Counted from the stretch's first letter, positions 34,701 through 46,445 are shown. The stretch: 64,000 nucleotides of DNA from Anaeramoeba flamelloides (GCA_027625915.1 JANTQA010000023.1:6138001-6202000); one strand, 5' to 3'. Program-made: numbers and translations. The notes: generated by a model from the sequence alone, not told the origin.

Positions 34701-37499
34701 AGTATCGTAGCTGTGATTTTAGGTGTTCTTAATTAACGATAGCATTGGTTTTTTTTTTTTTTTGATTTTTTCCCAATTGCTTCTCATAAACCCTATTTTA
34801 AATTTCTTTTTTCTTTTTTCCTTTTTTCTTTTCAATTTTTTGTTTTTGATTTTTAAACATAAAAAAATTTTGGGTATGTCTTTCCCTTGAACAATTGTGA
34901 AACCTATTATTTTACGCTTAAATTACCGTTGAGAAAATTTAAGTCAAAGTAAATCTAGGGTGTAATTTACACTCCTTCAATAATAAAAAAAAAAAAAAAT
35001 AATAATTATATTTTTGATTTTTTTCTTGATAGGAATATTACTTTTTTTAATTCAAAAATCCCAGGTTTCAACGATTTAAAAGCAACGATCGAAAAAGACT
35101 TTGGAGTTTTAAATATCTTATTTTTTAACAGATACTTCTTTTTGAAATAGTAAATTGTTACAGTCATTTTAAAAAAGTGAGTAATTTTTTTGTTTTTTGA
35201 GATTTTTGTTTTCAAAAAGTACTCTCTTTTTTAAAATGGCTGAAATAAATTTTGTCAATTATTTTTCATTTGAAAAGTATTTCATTTGTCAACTTGGAAA
35301 TAACGATCTGATTTTTTGAAAAAAATTTCCATTCAAAATACAGCTAACCAATTTATTTACAAGAAATAAGGTAGGTCCATAAAAAAATTTGTTATCTCAG
35401 CCTAATTTAATATATTAAAAATTATTTTCCTCAAATTCATAGATCTATGGTTTTCCAATAAAATATCCTTTGTATTCATTAAATGGACTAGTAAAAAATG
35501 GGACGAGAAAATCTTTTGAGTCAAGTTTTGCTTTTTTTGTTTTTTTATATGAATTTCAAATTAAAAAATTATAATTTTATCTGTATAAGTTCATAAAGAA
35601 AAGTAGTCAAATTAATGTTCAACAATTTTGGCTTTCAATTGATTTGTGAAGACGTTTTTATTAATTCAGCTCATTGTTATGAAACACCACTCTGAGGCAT
35701 TGAATTCAAAAATTTTCATTACTGCTATTTTCCAATTAATAAATGAAAATTTTTCATTTCAGGTTTCAAAAAATATTTTTCGGATTATGAGTTAAAAAAT
35801 CCAAATTGTCTTTACCAGAATCATTTAGCAATGATCTTTCTTTTTAGAGATTTAATTAATCTTTTTTTTTTTCTTTGTGGATAAAATTATATTTTTTTTC
35901 TTTGTGGATAAAATTAAATTTTTTTTACTTTGAATTTAACAGTAGTTGAAATTGAATCAAATACTGAACGAGTCTTTTTTTAAAAAGTATGCAAAAAAGG
36001 TTTCAAAGGTTATCTATAAAACAGTTGACAAGCCCCAGTAGACATATTTCCGGGGCTTTATTATTAATTTTTTTGGTTACACCTTTTGAAAACAGCTTTA
36101 TTCCTTTTATATTTGTTTAATTTTTTGATCAATAAATTATTAATTTGTATTTTTTATTTTTAAACGAACACAAGGTGTATTTGTAAAAAATAGTTTAAAA
36201 TTGTTGACAAATTCTAAAAGACAATTAATTAAAGTTTTTCAATTGTTTCAAAATTTGTTCTATTTTATCATATTATTTCGAGAATCTGAATTATAAATTC
36301 ATAAAATGTAAATATATTTTTTTCTGTTCATTAAAGAAAACTTGAAAAAATCCCATTACTTTTACAAAAAAACTTTTTGCTTTTATAAATCTTTTTACCC
36401 TTCTAAATTGTTGAAAGGATTGGAAAGTGTTTGAAAGGTTTTAGAAATTGTCTGAAAATTGAACGAAGAGTTGAAAATATAGAAATAGTTGTAAAAGTCA
36501 TGAGGTTTTTTGTAGTGTAGCTTGAGTAATTTCTGTCATTTTCCATTTTTTGAAAAAGAAAGAAAAATAGTGTCAATGTTTCTTTTGGAAAATAGCACAC
36601 CAACTTAGTTAAAAAAATTATTTTGTTTTGAGCAGATCAAAAAGTTATCGAGTTGTTTTTGTATAATTATTTTTTTTGTGATTTTTGTCTATTTTCTTTG
36701 TTTTATTCAATTGTTATTTCGTTTTCGTTTTGGTAAATTAAACCTAAGCATAATCACAAATTTTCATTCACAAAACAGAAAAAAGTAGGCTTGTTGTTTG
36801 AGTATTTTGAAAAAAAGGTTTTTTTTTTGTCTTGTTTTTGTAAATTAAAATAACAAAAGAAAAAATTTTGGCAAATTATTTGTTTGCTTACATTGAAAAG
36901 AATTGAAAATTGTTCATTGGAGAATTGGTAACCAAGATTCTTGAGCGCGTCGCGGAGATCTGTTCTTTTAATTACTTGTCTAAAAATATTAAAAGAAAAA
37001 AACAATAAAAAAGATCACTCCGAAATTAAATTTAGGAAAAAAAAAGAAAAAGATAAAAGAAAAGACAAAGAACTTACAATTGCGATTTGTCGAGGTGCAT
37101 AAATGTTCCGTGCATACGAATCAAAAATTTCATTAGCTTAATAAATTCTTCGTAGTCCAATCTCTTGTTTGTGTCTTTTAAATTTTTATTGTTTAGTTAA
37201 TTGAAAGAAAAGAAAAAAAAAAAAAACGAAAAAAGAAAAGATATTTTTTCTTTTTTTTTGATAAATGAAAAAAAAATAAAAAAGAATTTATTTATTGAAT
37301 AAGACAACGAAAAAGCCTTACCTTCATCAACATGAATAAACATATTGTTACAAGCTTTTAAAGTGAAATCATAACCATTTGAATTTAATGTCATCTGAAG
37401 TTCTTCTACAGTTAAATAATCATTATCTTTTTGTGCAAACTCATTGAATATTTCTTTATAAGGATCTTCGTCCTGAATTAAAGAGGTTGTTTGACTCAT
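31738..37499 (-). CDS. EF-hand calcium-binding protein, 5 exons
   Basis: Exons: 37499-37322, 37174-37078, 36979-36892, 32487-32152 and 31806-31738. All junctions are GT-AG with matching phase, giving 255 aa. Three EF loops look complete: D58-E69 (DEDTNKRLDYEE), D124-E135 (DINNDNRINFEE) and D230-E241 (DTNHDEKMSFEE). Two more helix-loop-helix segments (YKEIFNEFAQKDNDYLTVEEL; RTDLRDALKNLGYQFSNEQF) lack the full ligand set. A Gly/Ser-rich linker (STGGGSGSGSSSES) sits between the last two loops. The layout resembles calmodulin-like or penta-EF sensors, but I cannot assign a family. Introns cut inside the first and last canonical loops and directly before the middle one. The intron 32488-36891 is 4404 bp and contains hairpin-cluster copy C, a LINE tail and a foldback. 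Confidence 0.85.
33862..33903. repeat. AT/ATT microsatellite followed by poly-G
   Basis: A TA run at about 33860-33883 and ATT units to 33903 lead into GTTTAGGGTGGGGGGGGG at 33904-33921, directly before element copy C. Confidence 0.8.
33922..34314 (-). repeat. Hairpin-cluster element, copy C
   Basis: The left end TTAATTCCTCTTATTTGTCG resembles the start of copy E. Then come a hairpin (AATTAAAAGAAAATTTC and its complement), a CTTGAGTTTTCTGTTTTATT unit and a hairpin at 34085-34150, which is identical to copy A 18461-18526 except for one base. Two direct repeats of the CCTAGAACACTTCACAAATA type follow, then a hairpin with AATTTAAAAGAATTCTGG. The ladder of 10-base units (taggcactct acatcactct aaggcacttc tacggcactt, 34273-34312) ends it. 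Overall orientation is opposite to copy A, yet the shared 66-base hairpin has the same strand as in A. Confidence 0.8.
34885..34999 (+). mobile_element. Second LINE tail, shorter and more decayed
   Basis: The segment TTTTACGCTTAAATT, a GAAAATTTAAGT block,  GTGTAATTTACACTCCTTC and a final A run matches the last about 100 bases of the LINE at 16601-16926, including the 3' UTR motif TAATYTACACT. The left boundary is uncertain and no target duplication is obvious. It lies in the EF-hand gene's long intron on the opposite strand, as the first LINE does in its host gene. Confidence 0.6.
35161..35242. repeat. Small foldback, CAGTCATTTTAAAAAAGTGAGTA arms
   Basis: A 23-base arm starting CAGTCATTTTAAAAAAG (35161-35183) is repeated inverted at 35220-35242 (rc CAGCCATTTTAAAAAAGAG) with two mismatches. 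The total is 82 bp. The arm start CAGTC is shared with the MITE family at 45844-46038. Confidence 0.55.
36030..36058 (+). other. GC-rich stem-loop inside the EF-hand gene intron
   Basis: AAGCCCC (36030-36036) pairs with GGGGCTT (36052-36058) around a 15-base loop, followed by TTATTATTAATTTTTTT. In such AT-rich DNA a 7-bp stem with five G-C pairs stands out. It could be the 3' end of a small intronic RNA or chance. Confidence 0.35.
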
Positions 37500-38645
37500 T
37501 TATTGAAAGTAAAAGAATTAGAAAAAATAAATATCAATTTAATTTGGTAAATTACACAACAATTTTTAATTTTAGGAAAATCACATTCTTGATCTTTTAA
37601 TTGTGGAAACTGTTTCAAAAGGGTTTAATGTAGGAAAAGAATTTAGACTTTAATCTTGTTGTTTGAAATTAAAGTGTATTCATTCAAAATATTCGAACAT
37701 TTTTTACAAGTACAATCTAATCAAGAAGAAGAGCAGATGTTATCAAATTTTTCTTTAGGAATTTTCTTTTGTGACAGTATTCTATTCAATTTGTATAAGA
37801 ATTCAAAAATAGCCTGTAAAATTTCATTTGATGAATAATGTTCAAATTTTCAAAGTAAATTATTAACTGATTTTTTCATAGTTAAAAAGTTTTGTATTTA
37901 ATTTATTAATATTTCAATAATTTCATAGATATCTGCTCTGATGTTATGTTAACTTTTTTATAAATGGGTTGAAGGTATTTATTAAGATGACAAATTTATT
38001 TTATCTTTTGGTTTGTGTTTGGTGGTTTGAAAAGGTGATAATAATTGTTTGAATATTTTTCAAGTATGTTAGTGATAATTCTGATAAATTTTACTTGAAA
38101 AAATCATTTAATAATTTTTAATCTACAATTTAAGAATTTTTGTGGAACATTTCCTTGAAAATTTCATCGAAATTCATCAAATGAGATTTAAAAGTAATTT
38201 TATTGGTTGAGATGGAAATTTTATTGTAATTTCAAACCACCTTTCTTTTCTGAAATTTAATGTAAAATTCACTGATTTTATATATTTTTGTACCCTACGA
38301 ATATTAAAAATTTAATTCAAAAAAAATATAAACATTTGCTAATTTTTAACTTTTTGATAACCTCACTTCTAATAAAGGCTGTTGGTTAATAAAAGAACTT
38401 GGATTTAAAATTATTTTTTAAGGTATTCAACTATTTAAGTTGGAAAATTCAATTTACCAGTTAAGATTTTTTTTAAATTAAATAGTAAACAAATTGAATA
38501 TTTTTATTTTCTAGTTAAGGGGTTATAATCATATATTTTAATCGTATTTTAAATTTAATAAATATCTTTGAAACTTATAACTAATTATTTTGACTATTAT
38601 GAAATTATTTATTGATATACATTGAAAACAATATTTTTTTTTTTT

Positions 38646-39334
38646 GATTTTCTGTTTAGGTTTTTTTTAATTTTTGAAATAAACAGATAATTTAAAGACA
38701 ATTTCGGTTTATTCCAAAAAGTAAAAAAAACAAAAACCGCCGTTAGCTGTATAAAAATTTAAAAGAATTGTGTAAAATATTTGATTTTACTCTATTCTTT
38801 TGAATTCTGGAAAACTGCCATTAGGTTTTCTTGAGTTTTCTGTTTATTTATGAAGTGTTCTAGGTTTTTTTGAGGTTTTTTATTTTATTTGTGAAGTTTT
38901 CTAGGGTTTTTTTGAGGTTTTCTATTTTTTTGGACAATCTATTGATTTTCGTTAGGTTTTTTTGAGTTCTCTATTTATTGGGAAAATCAATAGATTTTCG
39001 TTAGATTTTACTAATAAACCAGAAAAACTCTAGAAAACCACCATTAGGGTTTTTTTTTTTTTTACTTTTTATAATAATAAGAAAATTTAATAAATTTTCT
39101 TTTCATTTCAAAAATTAAAAAAAATCTAGGCACTCTACGGCACTTGAAGGACACTTCCGTTAGGTTTTCCTTAATTTTTGAAATAAACAGAAAATTTTTG
39201 AAATTTTCAGTTTCTTTCAAAAAGTTAAAAAAACCACTGGTAACTTTTCCAGAATTTAAAAGAATTGAAAAAATCTTTGATTCTACTCAATTATTTTTAA
39301 TTCTTGAAAAGCTAGGTACTCTATGGACACTCTC
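38646..39334 (-). repeat. Hairpin-cluster element, copy D (compound)
   Basis: A hairpin (GAAATAAACAGATAATTTAA / complement) is followed by AACCGCCGTTAGC, a TCTGG hairpin, and then three about 42-base direct repeats (TTCTAGGTTTTTTTGAGG type, 38821-38935). AAAATCAATAGATTTTCGTT palindromes come next. A first ladder of 10-base units lies at 39127-39160 (taggcactct acggcacttg aaggacactt). Two more hairpins and a second short ladder at 39313-39334 follow. Two ladders in one copy indicate a nested or dimeric insertion. The direct repeats run as in copy A while the ladders run as in copy C. Confidence 0.75.
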
Positions 39335-40829
39335 AATAATTTATCATCAGAAAAATTTTTTTCTCTATTTCAGTCTTATTAGATGAGTACAATATTTTCA
39401 AAACTATTCATTTTTATCTATCAAAGTAAATATCCCCAAGTTGAATTAAATTATAATTCATTCTTCAGTCTATTTCGAATTGTTCACCTGAAAAAAATTT
39501 TTTTTCTTGAATAGATACTTTTAAAAAAATGTGGTTAAACTAACAACAATAAATACAATAGTCGCATGAATTTAAAGTTCTGTAATTTTGATTATATTGT
39601 GAATAAACTTTATTATTCATGATGAAAGGTTAAGGAATATGGTAGTTTTGTCTAACTTTTTTTTTTTTTTTTTGAATTTTATTTTTTCATGCTAGTGCTA
39701 TGTGAAGGAATTTTTATTGAAATATTATTTAAATTCCTCAACCAAAAAGTTCTTTATATAATTTATTGAATTTTTATCGGAAATTTAAGTTTTCCTATTT
39801 ATTAGTATATGTGAGTGTGTGAAGTGAACAAATATTATTGTCACAAAAAAATAAAATTTGGATTCAATTTTGAACACCAACCTTCCCAAATTAAATTTTA
39901 ATAATTATTAGTATCAAATATAAAACTCGTAAAATTCCAAAATAGAAAAAGGATATTTCATTTTTCTTATCAATTGAAAATAGTCCCAAAAATAGGAAAA
40001 TTCATTCACAATTTTAAATAAAATTATAAAAATTATCGAGCAACCATTAATTATGATAATTGCTATATTGCTTAAATATTCAAAGTCTATTATTTTTAAC
40101 CCCTTCAAAAATATAGAAACAAAAAAAAAACTCAATTCTACGGATTAAATGTTAATTGGTAATTCATATATTTCTCTTTAAAACGGGAAATATAAACCTT
40201 TTCTCAGTCAAAGGGGACAGGTTGTAATAAATAAATTACATATATTTGAAGGGTTTGAATTGATATTCAAAAAAAAAAAATATTTTGGAGAATTAAGAAA
40301 ATTAAAATTATTTATTGACATTCATATTTTTTCACTGTTTTTACATTTTTCTTTTTTTCTGTTTTTGTGTACTGACACTCATTTGACAAAATTTTTTTTT
40401 TAATTGCAAGATATATTGTCAATTGGTCAAAAATGCGTTATTCTAATGTTAATGAAACAGTTGAGAATGATTAAGGAAAAATGATATTGATTTCTTTTGG
40501 GTTTTTATTTGATGATCTTCAATTGAAGATCAAAATGAAAATTGTTGTTTTTCTACAGGTGTTCTTGAGGAATTTAGATTGATTTTTCAATTGTTAAAAA
40601 AATCTATTGATTTTCTAGTTTTATTTCATAAAGGTATCAATTGCCCTTTGGTGTGTATTATTCTACTTTTTTTTTATTTGTTCTTTAAAATTCAATTATA
40701 AAAAATAATTGATATTAGGAAAATTGGTTGGTTCACTTTGGCAGAAACAAAGTTTATTCAGTATTTTTAGTATTTTTTTAATTGTTTAAAAAAAATGAAA
40801 TATCATTTTTTTGTTTGATATTTCAGGAT

Positions 40830-41130
40830 GTTAGGTTCAACGAGAATTGAAAAATAAATTAAAAAAAATATTCATTCAGCTTTCCAAAAAAAATCATCTT
40901 TCGAATTTAAAATAAATCATCAAAATCCCCAATTCTCATGAGGAGATCTCAAAATATACACAATTTCATACAGATTTAAAGAATTTGAATTTTGAAAGGA
41001 TCTTGGCAAATGTCTATTTTTTAATTCTTAAAACCAGCTTAAAAGACCTATTAACCTTTCAGAAATTGGGGACTTAAAATTTCTTTTAATTCTTGTGATA
41101 TATTTTTTTAAAAAGTTGAATGAAAATTTT
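40830..41130 (+). repeat. Diverged dispersed repeat (pair with 46995-47215)
   Basis: Shared blocks in the same order are AATTGAAAAATAA, ATTCAGCTTTCCAAAA, AAATCATC and AAAAGTTGAATRAAAATTTT. No ends can be defined. Confidence 0.4.
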
Positions 41131-41561
41131 GATCTCTTAGTTTGTCAACAAAACACAATACAAAACAAGTGTTTAATCAATTAAAAGATAATAAGAAAAA
41201 AAAATATTTCAAAATAAAAAGTCTTTATTAGAGATACAAAAAGAACAAGTTTTTTTTCAAGTTTGAAACAAAAGAAGTTTCATAAAAAATAAAAATAAGT
41301 ATTAATTTAATCAAAAAAGAAAAAAATGAAAAATTGATTAAATTAGGAAACAAAACAAGCCTTTTCAAGTCAAGAAAGAGAAAAAAAAAAAAAAATAAGT
41401 GATAATTTAAAGTTTTTGATCAGAAAAAATGAAAAAATAAATAAAATATTGAAGAATAAAAGAAAAGAAAAAAATAGATTCAATAAGAGAAGTGTAAAGG
41501 TAAAGGTGTTGTAATAAAATGACTTGAGAACCAAAAACCAGAAGTAAAGTAATAAGACGAA

Positions 41562-42498
41562 TTATTTCCTTTCTGTTATTGTTTTAAAAAATGGCAACCT
41601 TTTTGTAATAGTCTTTGGTTGTTGTTGGGAGACAGGTTGTGTTTTGGTGTGTATAAATCTGCATCTAATTCCATAAGTGCAAAACATACTTTGGTGATAG
41701 GGCTTACAAATTTGTGTTTTATATTTTGGGTGTCTTGAAATTTTCCTAATCAAGTAAAAAATAAAAAAAAAAAGAAAAATCCAAAAAAGGAATTATTATT
41801 TTGAGAAAAGTTGATAAGAAGGAAATTTTAATCGTCTGAAAAATTTTATTCTCTTCAAGAGAATTTTTCTTTCTTAAAACGAGAAAATTCAACCAAAGAA
41901 TTGTATGGTGCTAAGAAAATAAAATAAATCGAACAAAATAAAAAACAAAGCAATATAAAAAAGAAAAAGAAGCATTAAAAGACAAAACAAACCTTAATTC
42001 AGAAGTACCATGAGCAAATTGGCACTTTTCTCCATATTTACAATAACCGTTCTCAACCCACGAACGACAGATTTCTGTCTTGTATAGATTTGTTTTTAGG
42101 TGAGATTTTTTATTATTTTTCTTTTTGTTTTTGCTGAATGAATTTTTTCTATTTTGCAAAGATCTGTTAGTTTGTTTTTTTGGAGCCCTTTGTGGTAGTT
42201 TTGTGTTTTTGTCTTGGACTTTGTTTGAAGTTGGCAAAAACTTTTTATTTGCCTGAAGTTTTTTTTTTTGATTTACTCTCTTGGATGTTCGGATTTGATC
42301 AAGCGCAGAAACAAAACCTAGACTCACAGTGGCAGAAGGTTTTTTGTTTGTAACAAGAGGTGTAAAATCCTTTTTCGGTGGGGATTTCAAATCCCGTGAT
42401 GGGAACACAATTGTGCTACCTGCTCCAATATTGATTGCAGTCGCATACAAATACTTTCTTGCATTTTTTTCGTTATTTGTGATCACAAAATCGGTCAT
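41562..42498 (-). CDS. Tandem CCCH zinc-finger protein (TTP/TIS11-like)
   Basis: Exon 1 is 42498-41993 and exon 2 is 41745-41562, with a 247-bp intron (donor GTTTGT, acceptor GATTAG, phase 2), giving 229 aa. Residues 1-135 are basic and low complexity. Two C-x8-C-x5-C-x3-H fingers follow: C144, C153, C159, H163 ([17 protein letters not shown]) and C182, C191, C197, H201 ([18 protein letters not shown]). The spacing between fingers and the YKTE/YKTQ lead-ins match the tristetraprolin family. That family binds UAUUUA-type AU-rich elements in mRNA and promotes decay. The intron falls exactly between the two fingers. The tail after the fingers is short (28 aa). Confidence 0.92.
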
Positions 42499-44562
42499 TA
42501 CAGAACGAAGAGTTGAAAAACTTGAAAAAGTTTTTGGGTTGTGGCTAGAGTTTGAAAATAAAGTGATTTTTTTTTAGGATTGTTGGGAAAAAAAGAAAAA
42601 TCTAAACAATCTTTTTTTACTTTGAAATAAAATGTAAAAAATTGAAAAAAATGTAGAATGGGAAAACTCAAAAATCGTTTTGGCATTTTTGAATTCGAAA
42701 CCCTTATTTTACTTCACAAATGAACAGATCCATTGTGTTTTTTCCAAGAGCATAAATTTTAAAGTTTGAATTTTGAATTTCGCACTTTTTCTAAATGTTA
42801 ACTGTCATTTTTAAAAAGAAATAACTTTTAAGTTTCTAAAATTATTCACTGAAAGTCTTGTGATGATTAATCAAATTTAGGAACCTTTTCAACTTATTCC
42901 AAGTTTTTATTTTTTTTTAAAGTGAAAACATTTTTACTTTCAAACTGTGTGTATGATTAAAATATCAAATATCCCCAAATAATAAAAAGAAAGGAAATCA
43001 GAAAAATCAGAAATTATCACGATAAAAATTAGTCTTTTTCATTTTTTTACATACCAAATGGTGGAAGAATACGAAAAAAAACTCTTTGTTAAGGTTATAT
43101 TCAGAGTTCTGAATTTGTTGTGTTACTTTACATCTCTTCTTCATAAAAATGCTCAAAATCTAACAATTAATTTAAAAATATAATAATGATCCCAAAATAA
43201 AAACAAAACTTTTCACTAAAATCGATAAGAATAAAATTCGAAAGGTTATTAAATTCAAATTTAAAAAAAATTAAATTTGAAGTCAACTTTCCTTTAGGTT
43301 TACAATCCCTAAAATTTGAACAAAAGTTGTGTTGTATTTGGTATCGCCTTTTGTTTATTTTGGTTCTGATCGATCTTGGACTTGGTATTAATTTTAGTTT
43401 TAGTTTAAAAATGAATATTATATACAATTTATTTTTTTTTTTTACCGAAATTCAAATTGAAAAAGTGAAAGATCAATAAATTGGAAGTTATTTTAGAATT
43501 TATTGTGAGTTTTGGGTTGTCAATTGGTGAATTTATACTTTTTTTACCCAATTAACTACAAAAAAAAAAATTAAAAGCTTAAAATAAAACCAAGCATAAA
43601 TTTAAAATCAGAATTTACAAACCAAAAATCATGATGTTTTTTTTTAAAAACTACCAATCTATTTGTCAAAAACTTATCAATTTGGATTTCCCAAAAAAAA
43701 AAAAATAAATTGCCCAAAAATTGCCTTTATTAACTGCTTTTTATACAAGAGTAAGTTGAGGATCGATGCACAACAAATTAAAAAAAAAGTGTTAATTCAA
43801 CAAAAACAAGAAATTTTTTTATCTCATATCAGGGCTTGTAAAATTTCAAGAAGAATCAAAGAAAATGTCTATAATTTTTCTATATCAAATAAACTTGGTA
43901 ATTTCTTGTTTTTTTTTTTTTTTTTTTTTAATTCAATTTTAAGGAAATAATATGAATTTAGTTAAACACAAATTTTTTTTTTTTTTTTTTTTATTAAAAA
44001 TTGACAGTATTAATTTCTAGTTGAATAAAACTTGATTTACTTTTATTAACATTAGTTTGAATTTTAATATAATGTTTTAACTTTGATTTATTTAATTGGG
44101 GTGTAAAAAATGATACAACACTTCAACAGTTATTTGGAAAATAAAAGTTCATTTTTTTTTATTTATCTAATAATAATTTAAACTTTGTAAAAGTTTTCAC
44201 TTTTAATAAAGTGAATACTTTTTTTTCCGAAAAGAGATTTTCTTCTCGACTCAACTTCAGGGCTATACATTGAAAGGTTGGCCACTCACTTTTTTCAAAC
44301 TTATTTTTTTGAAAAAAAAACTTTTATTCTTGTTTTTTTTTTTTTTTTTTTAATGAAAATTGAGAAGATCTGATTCAATAAAATTAGCTCCTATTCATCT
44401 AAAACTCTATATTAATTTATTTCTTTTTTTCATTGTAGATACAAGGTTGATAAGATTATGTGTTTTCATAGATCTAATGTTCGTAAGATTATAGAAAAGA
44501 TTTTAATACAAAAAAGTATTTTTTTTTTAAAAAGTTAGTATAGTATAGATGGTGTAATTACT

Positions 44563-44760
44563 ATCAGTTTCATTTTTAATACACAAACTTTTAGGATTTA
44601 TAAGACACAAAAAAAATCTCAAATTAAAACACATTTTTTTGGAATATTTTTTTACACAAACATTTTTTAAAGAATCTAAATTTTATGTCAAATTTTTTCG
44701 TGTTTTTTTTTGTGAAATATACTTCCTTATAAAGTTTAGTTATTAATAGTGGAACTAACT
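44563..44760. mobile_element. CAGTC-type MITE, copy 3 (diverged)
   Basis: It begins ATCAGTTTCATTTTTAATAC and carries ACACAAACTTTTAGGAT and ACAAAAAAAATCTCAAATTA in the same order as the copy at 45844. It ends in AGTGGAACTAACT. No coding capacity. Confidence 0.55.
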
Positions 44761-45843
44761 TTATTTCAGTTTTTTTTATAAATTTATATTTTTTCCAAAA
44801 TAAAACTAGATTTTTTAACTATATCCACAACTGGAAAGAAATTTGTTAATTAGACTGCTTTTTGGAATATCAAAAAAATTATTTTAATAAAAGAATGAAT
44901 TTTTTTTTTAATACAATTTTTGATTAAATTTCTTGAGAATTTTTTCCATTTTGAAATTTTGTTTTATTCAGCAAAAATTTTTATTAAATTATTAAATATT
45001 ATAATTTTGGCATTTGAAACCTTTTTTTTTTTTTTTTTTTTTTTTGATATGTAACCTCTCTGATGTTGATGAATCTCAAAATTATCGGAGTTTTTGATAA
45101 AAGTTCAAATTTAAAAAACGAATAATTCAATTAAGCAATCTATTTTTTATAAATGGAAAACGTATTAAAGAAGCAGGATAAAAAAATGTGTACTCTTAAC
45201 TTTACTATTCACCCGTTTTAAACAGATTATATAATGTATAATAAAACTTATATATACACCTTAGGAAAACTGAGTATACACGTTGTTCAATTTATTTTTT
45301 TAAATATATATATATTAAAAAATTCACACAAATTATTTTTAAAATGAAATTTTCAATTAAATGAATATTTTAAGGATATTACTTCATTTCTTCAAAGTAG
45401 AGAAAATTTTGAATGAAAATAATTAATTTTTTTTCAATTTGCATAAATGTATCAACCATTTCCCTTATATTTATACCCACCAAAAATGAAGAACTTGTTT
45501 TTTTTTAATATAGAATCAGTCGAGTTAATATTGTTTAGAAATAAAAAAAAATGAAAAAAATTAGTGGATGATAATTTTTATCAATATCTGTAGATTTTCG
45601 ACTTTTTTAGATTGTTTCAACCAGGTAATTCCACTCCGAATGCAAATATTAGCTTTGATTCGCACCAAATCTATTTATTTATATTGAGAAAATTAATGTA
45701 AAATTAAAAATAATATGCATTTGGTTCAAGAATATCAGCCATTTTAAATCAAGAATAAAAATAAGTCAGAATAAATGAAGTTTCTTGCTTCACTCAAACA
45801 ATATTTATCATTTTCAATCTAATTGTGTCAAAAATTTATTATA

Positions 45844-46038
45844 CAGTCATTTCCACTTTTAAGGTACAAACTACGACGAGAATTAAAGCGCAATAAAAAT
45901 CTCAAATTAAGGCACAAAATTTTGGATTCTAGTAAAAGAATTTGTAAAAAAAAAAATTCCATATATTGTGCATTAATTTGAGATTTTTTTGTGCCTTAAA
46001 TTTCGTTGAAAGTTTGTACCTTAAAATTGGAACTGACT
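45844..46038. mobile_element. CAGTC-type MITE, copy 1
   Basis: The terminal inverted repeats start CAGTCATTTCCACTTTTAAG on the left. The right end, in reverse complement, starts AAGTCAGTTCCAATTTTAAG. They stay similar for about 70 bases (GGTACAAAC, AATCTCAAATTAA blocks), leaving a loop of about 50 bases. TA lies on both sides. Length (195 bp), the CAGT start and TA flanks suggest a non-autonomous Tc1/mariner relative. No transposase is present. Confidence 0.7.
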
Positions 46039-46410
46039 TATACAAATGTCGAGAATCTACTAATATCTTCATTTTACAGTAATACCCAAAAATTCAGATT
46101 ATAGTTGATTCCAATAAAAGATTTAACTAGCACCTATTATTGATTATCATTTAATAATTAAAATTGTTAATTTATAAGACTTTATACTTTTTCCAGAATA
46201 CCTTTTTATTTTTAGTTGTTTGAGTTGCTACTCTTTTTAGTTTTTATTTTAGGTGTTTGGAGGGGGGGGTAAATAAAAATAAATAATAATAAGAATTCGT
46301 AAAATTTTCAATGATTAGATCTTAAGTAAACTGGAATAAACGGAACCCAATTGAAGCCAACTGTATGCTATTTAAAGCTAATTAAATTAAATTGAATCAA
46401 AATTTTGATA

Positions 46411-46414
<4 letters not shown>

Positions 46415-46442
<28 letters not shown>
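46415..46442. repeat. TA microsatellite
   Basis: About fourteen TA units in a row. Confidence 0.9.

Positions 46443-46445
<3 letters not shown>

Larger units (their letters stand above)
32488..36891 (-). other. 4.4-kb intron of the EF-hand gene
   Basis: The donor GTAAGC follows ...FSILFN and the acceptor AATAG precedes VSDINNDN. Joined in phase 0, these restore a continuous EF-hand (ILFNVSDINNDNRINFEEF), which supports splicing over this distance. Open frames at 35006-35215 and 36403-36603 (-) inside it look like chance. Confidence 0.75.
37500..41561. other. AT-rich intergenic region with hairpin-cluster copy D
   Basis: Apart from element D (38646-39334) and one copy of a dispersed repeat (about 40830-41130, similar to 46995-47215), nothing is recognised. 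Frames at 37656-37838 (+) and 39914-40135 (-) are AT-rich and unsupported. Confidence 0.45.

Noticed and set aside
43058-43183. 41-codon plus-strand frame (MVEEYEKKLFVKVIF...)
   Set aside because: It is protein-like but lacks splice context, similarity or a neighbour; left as a note only.
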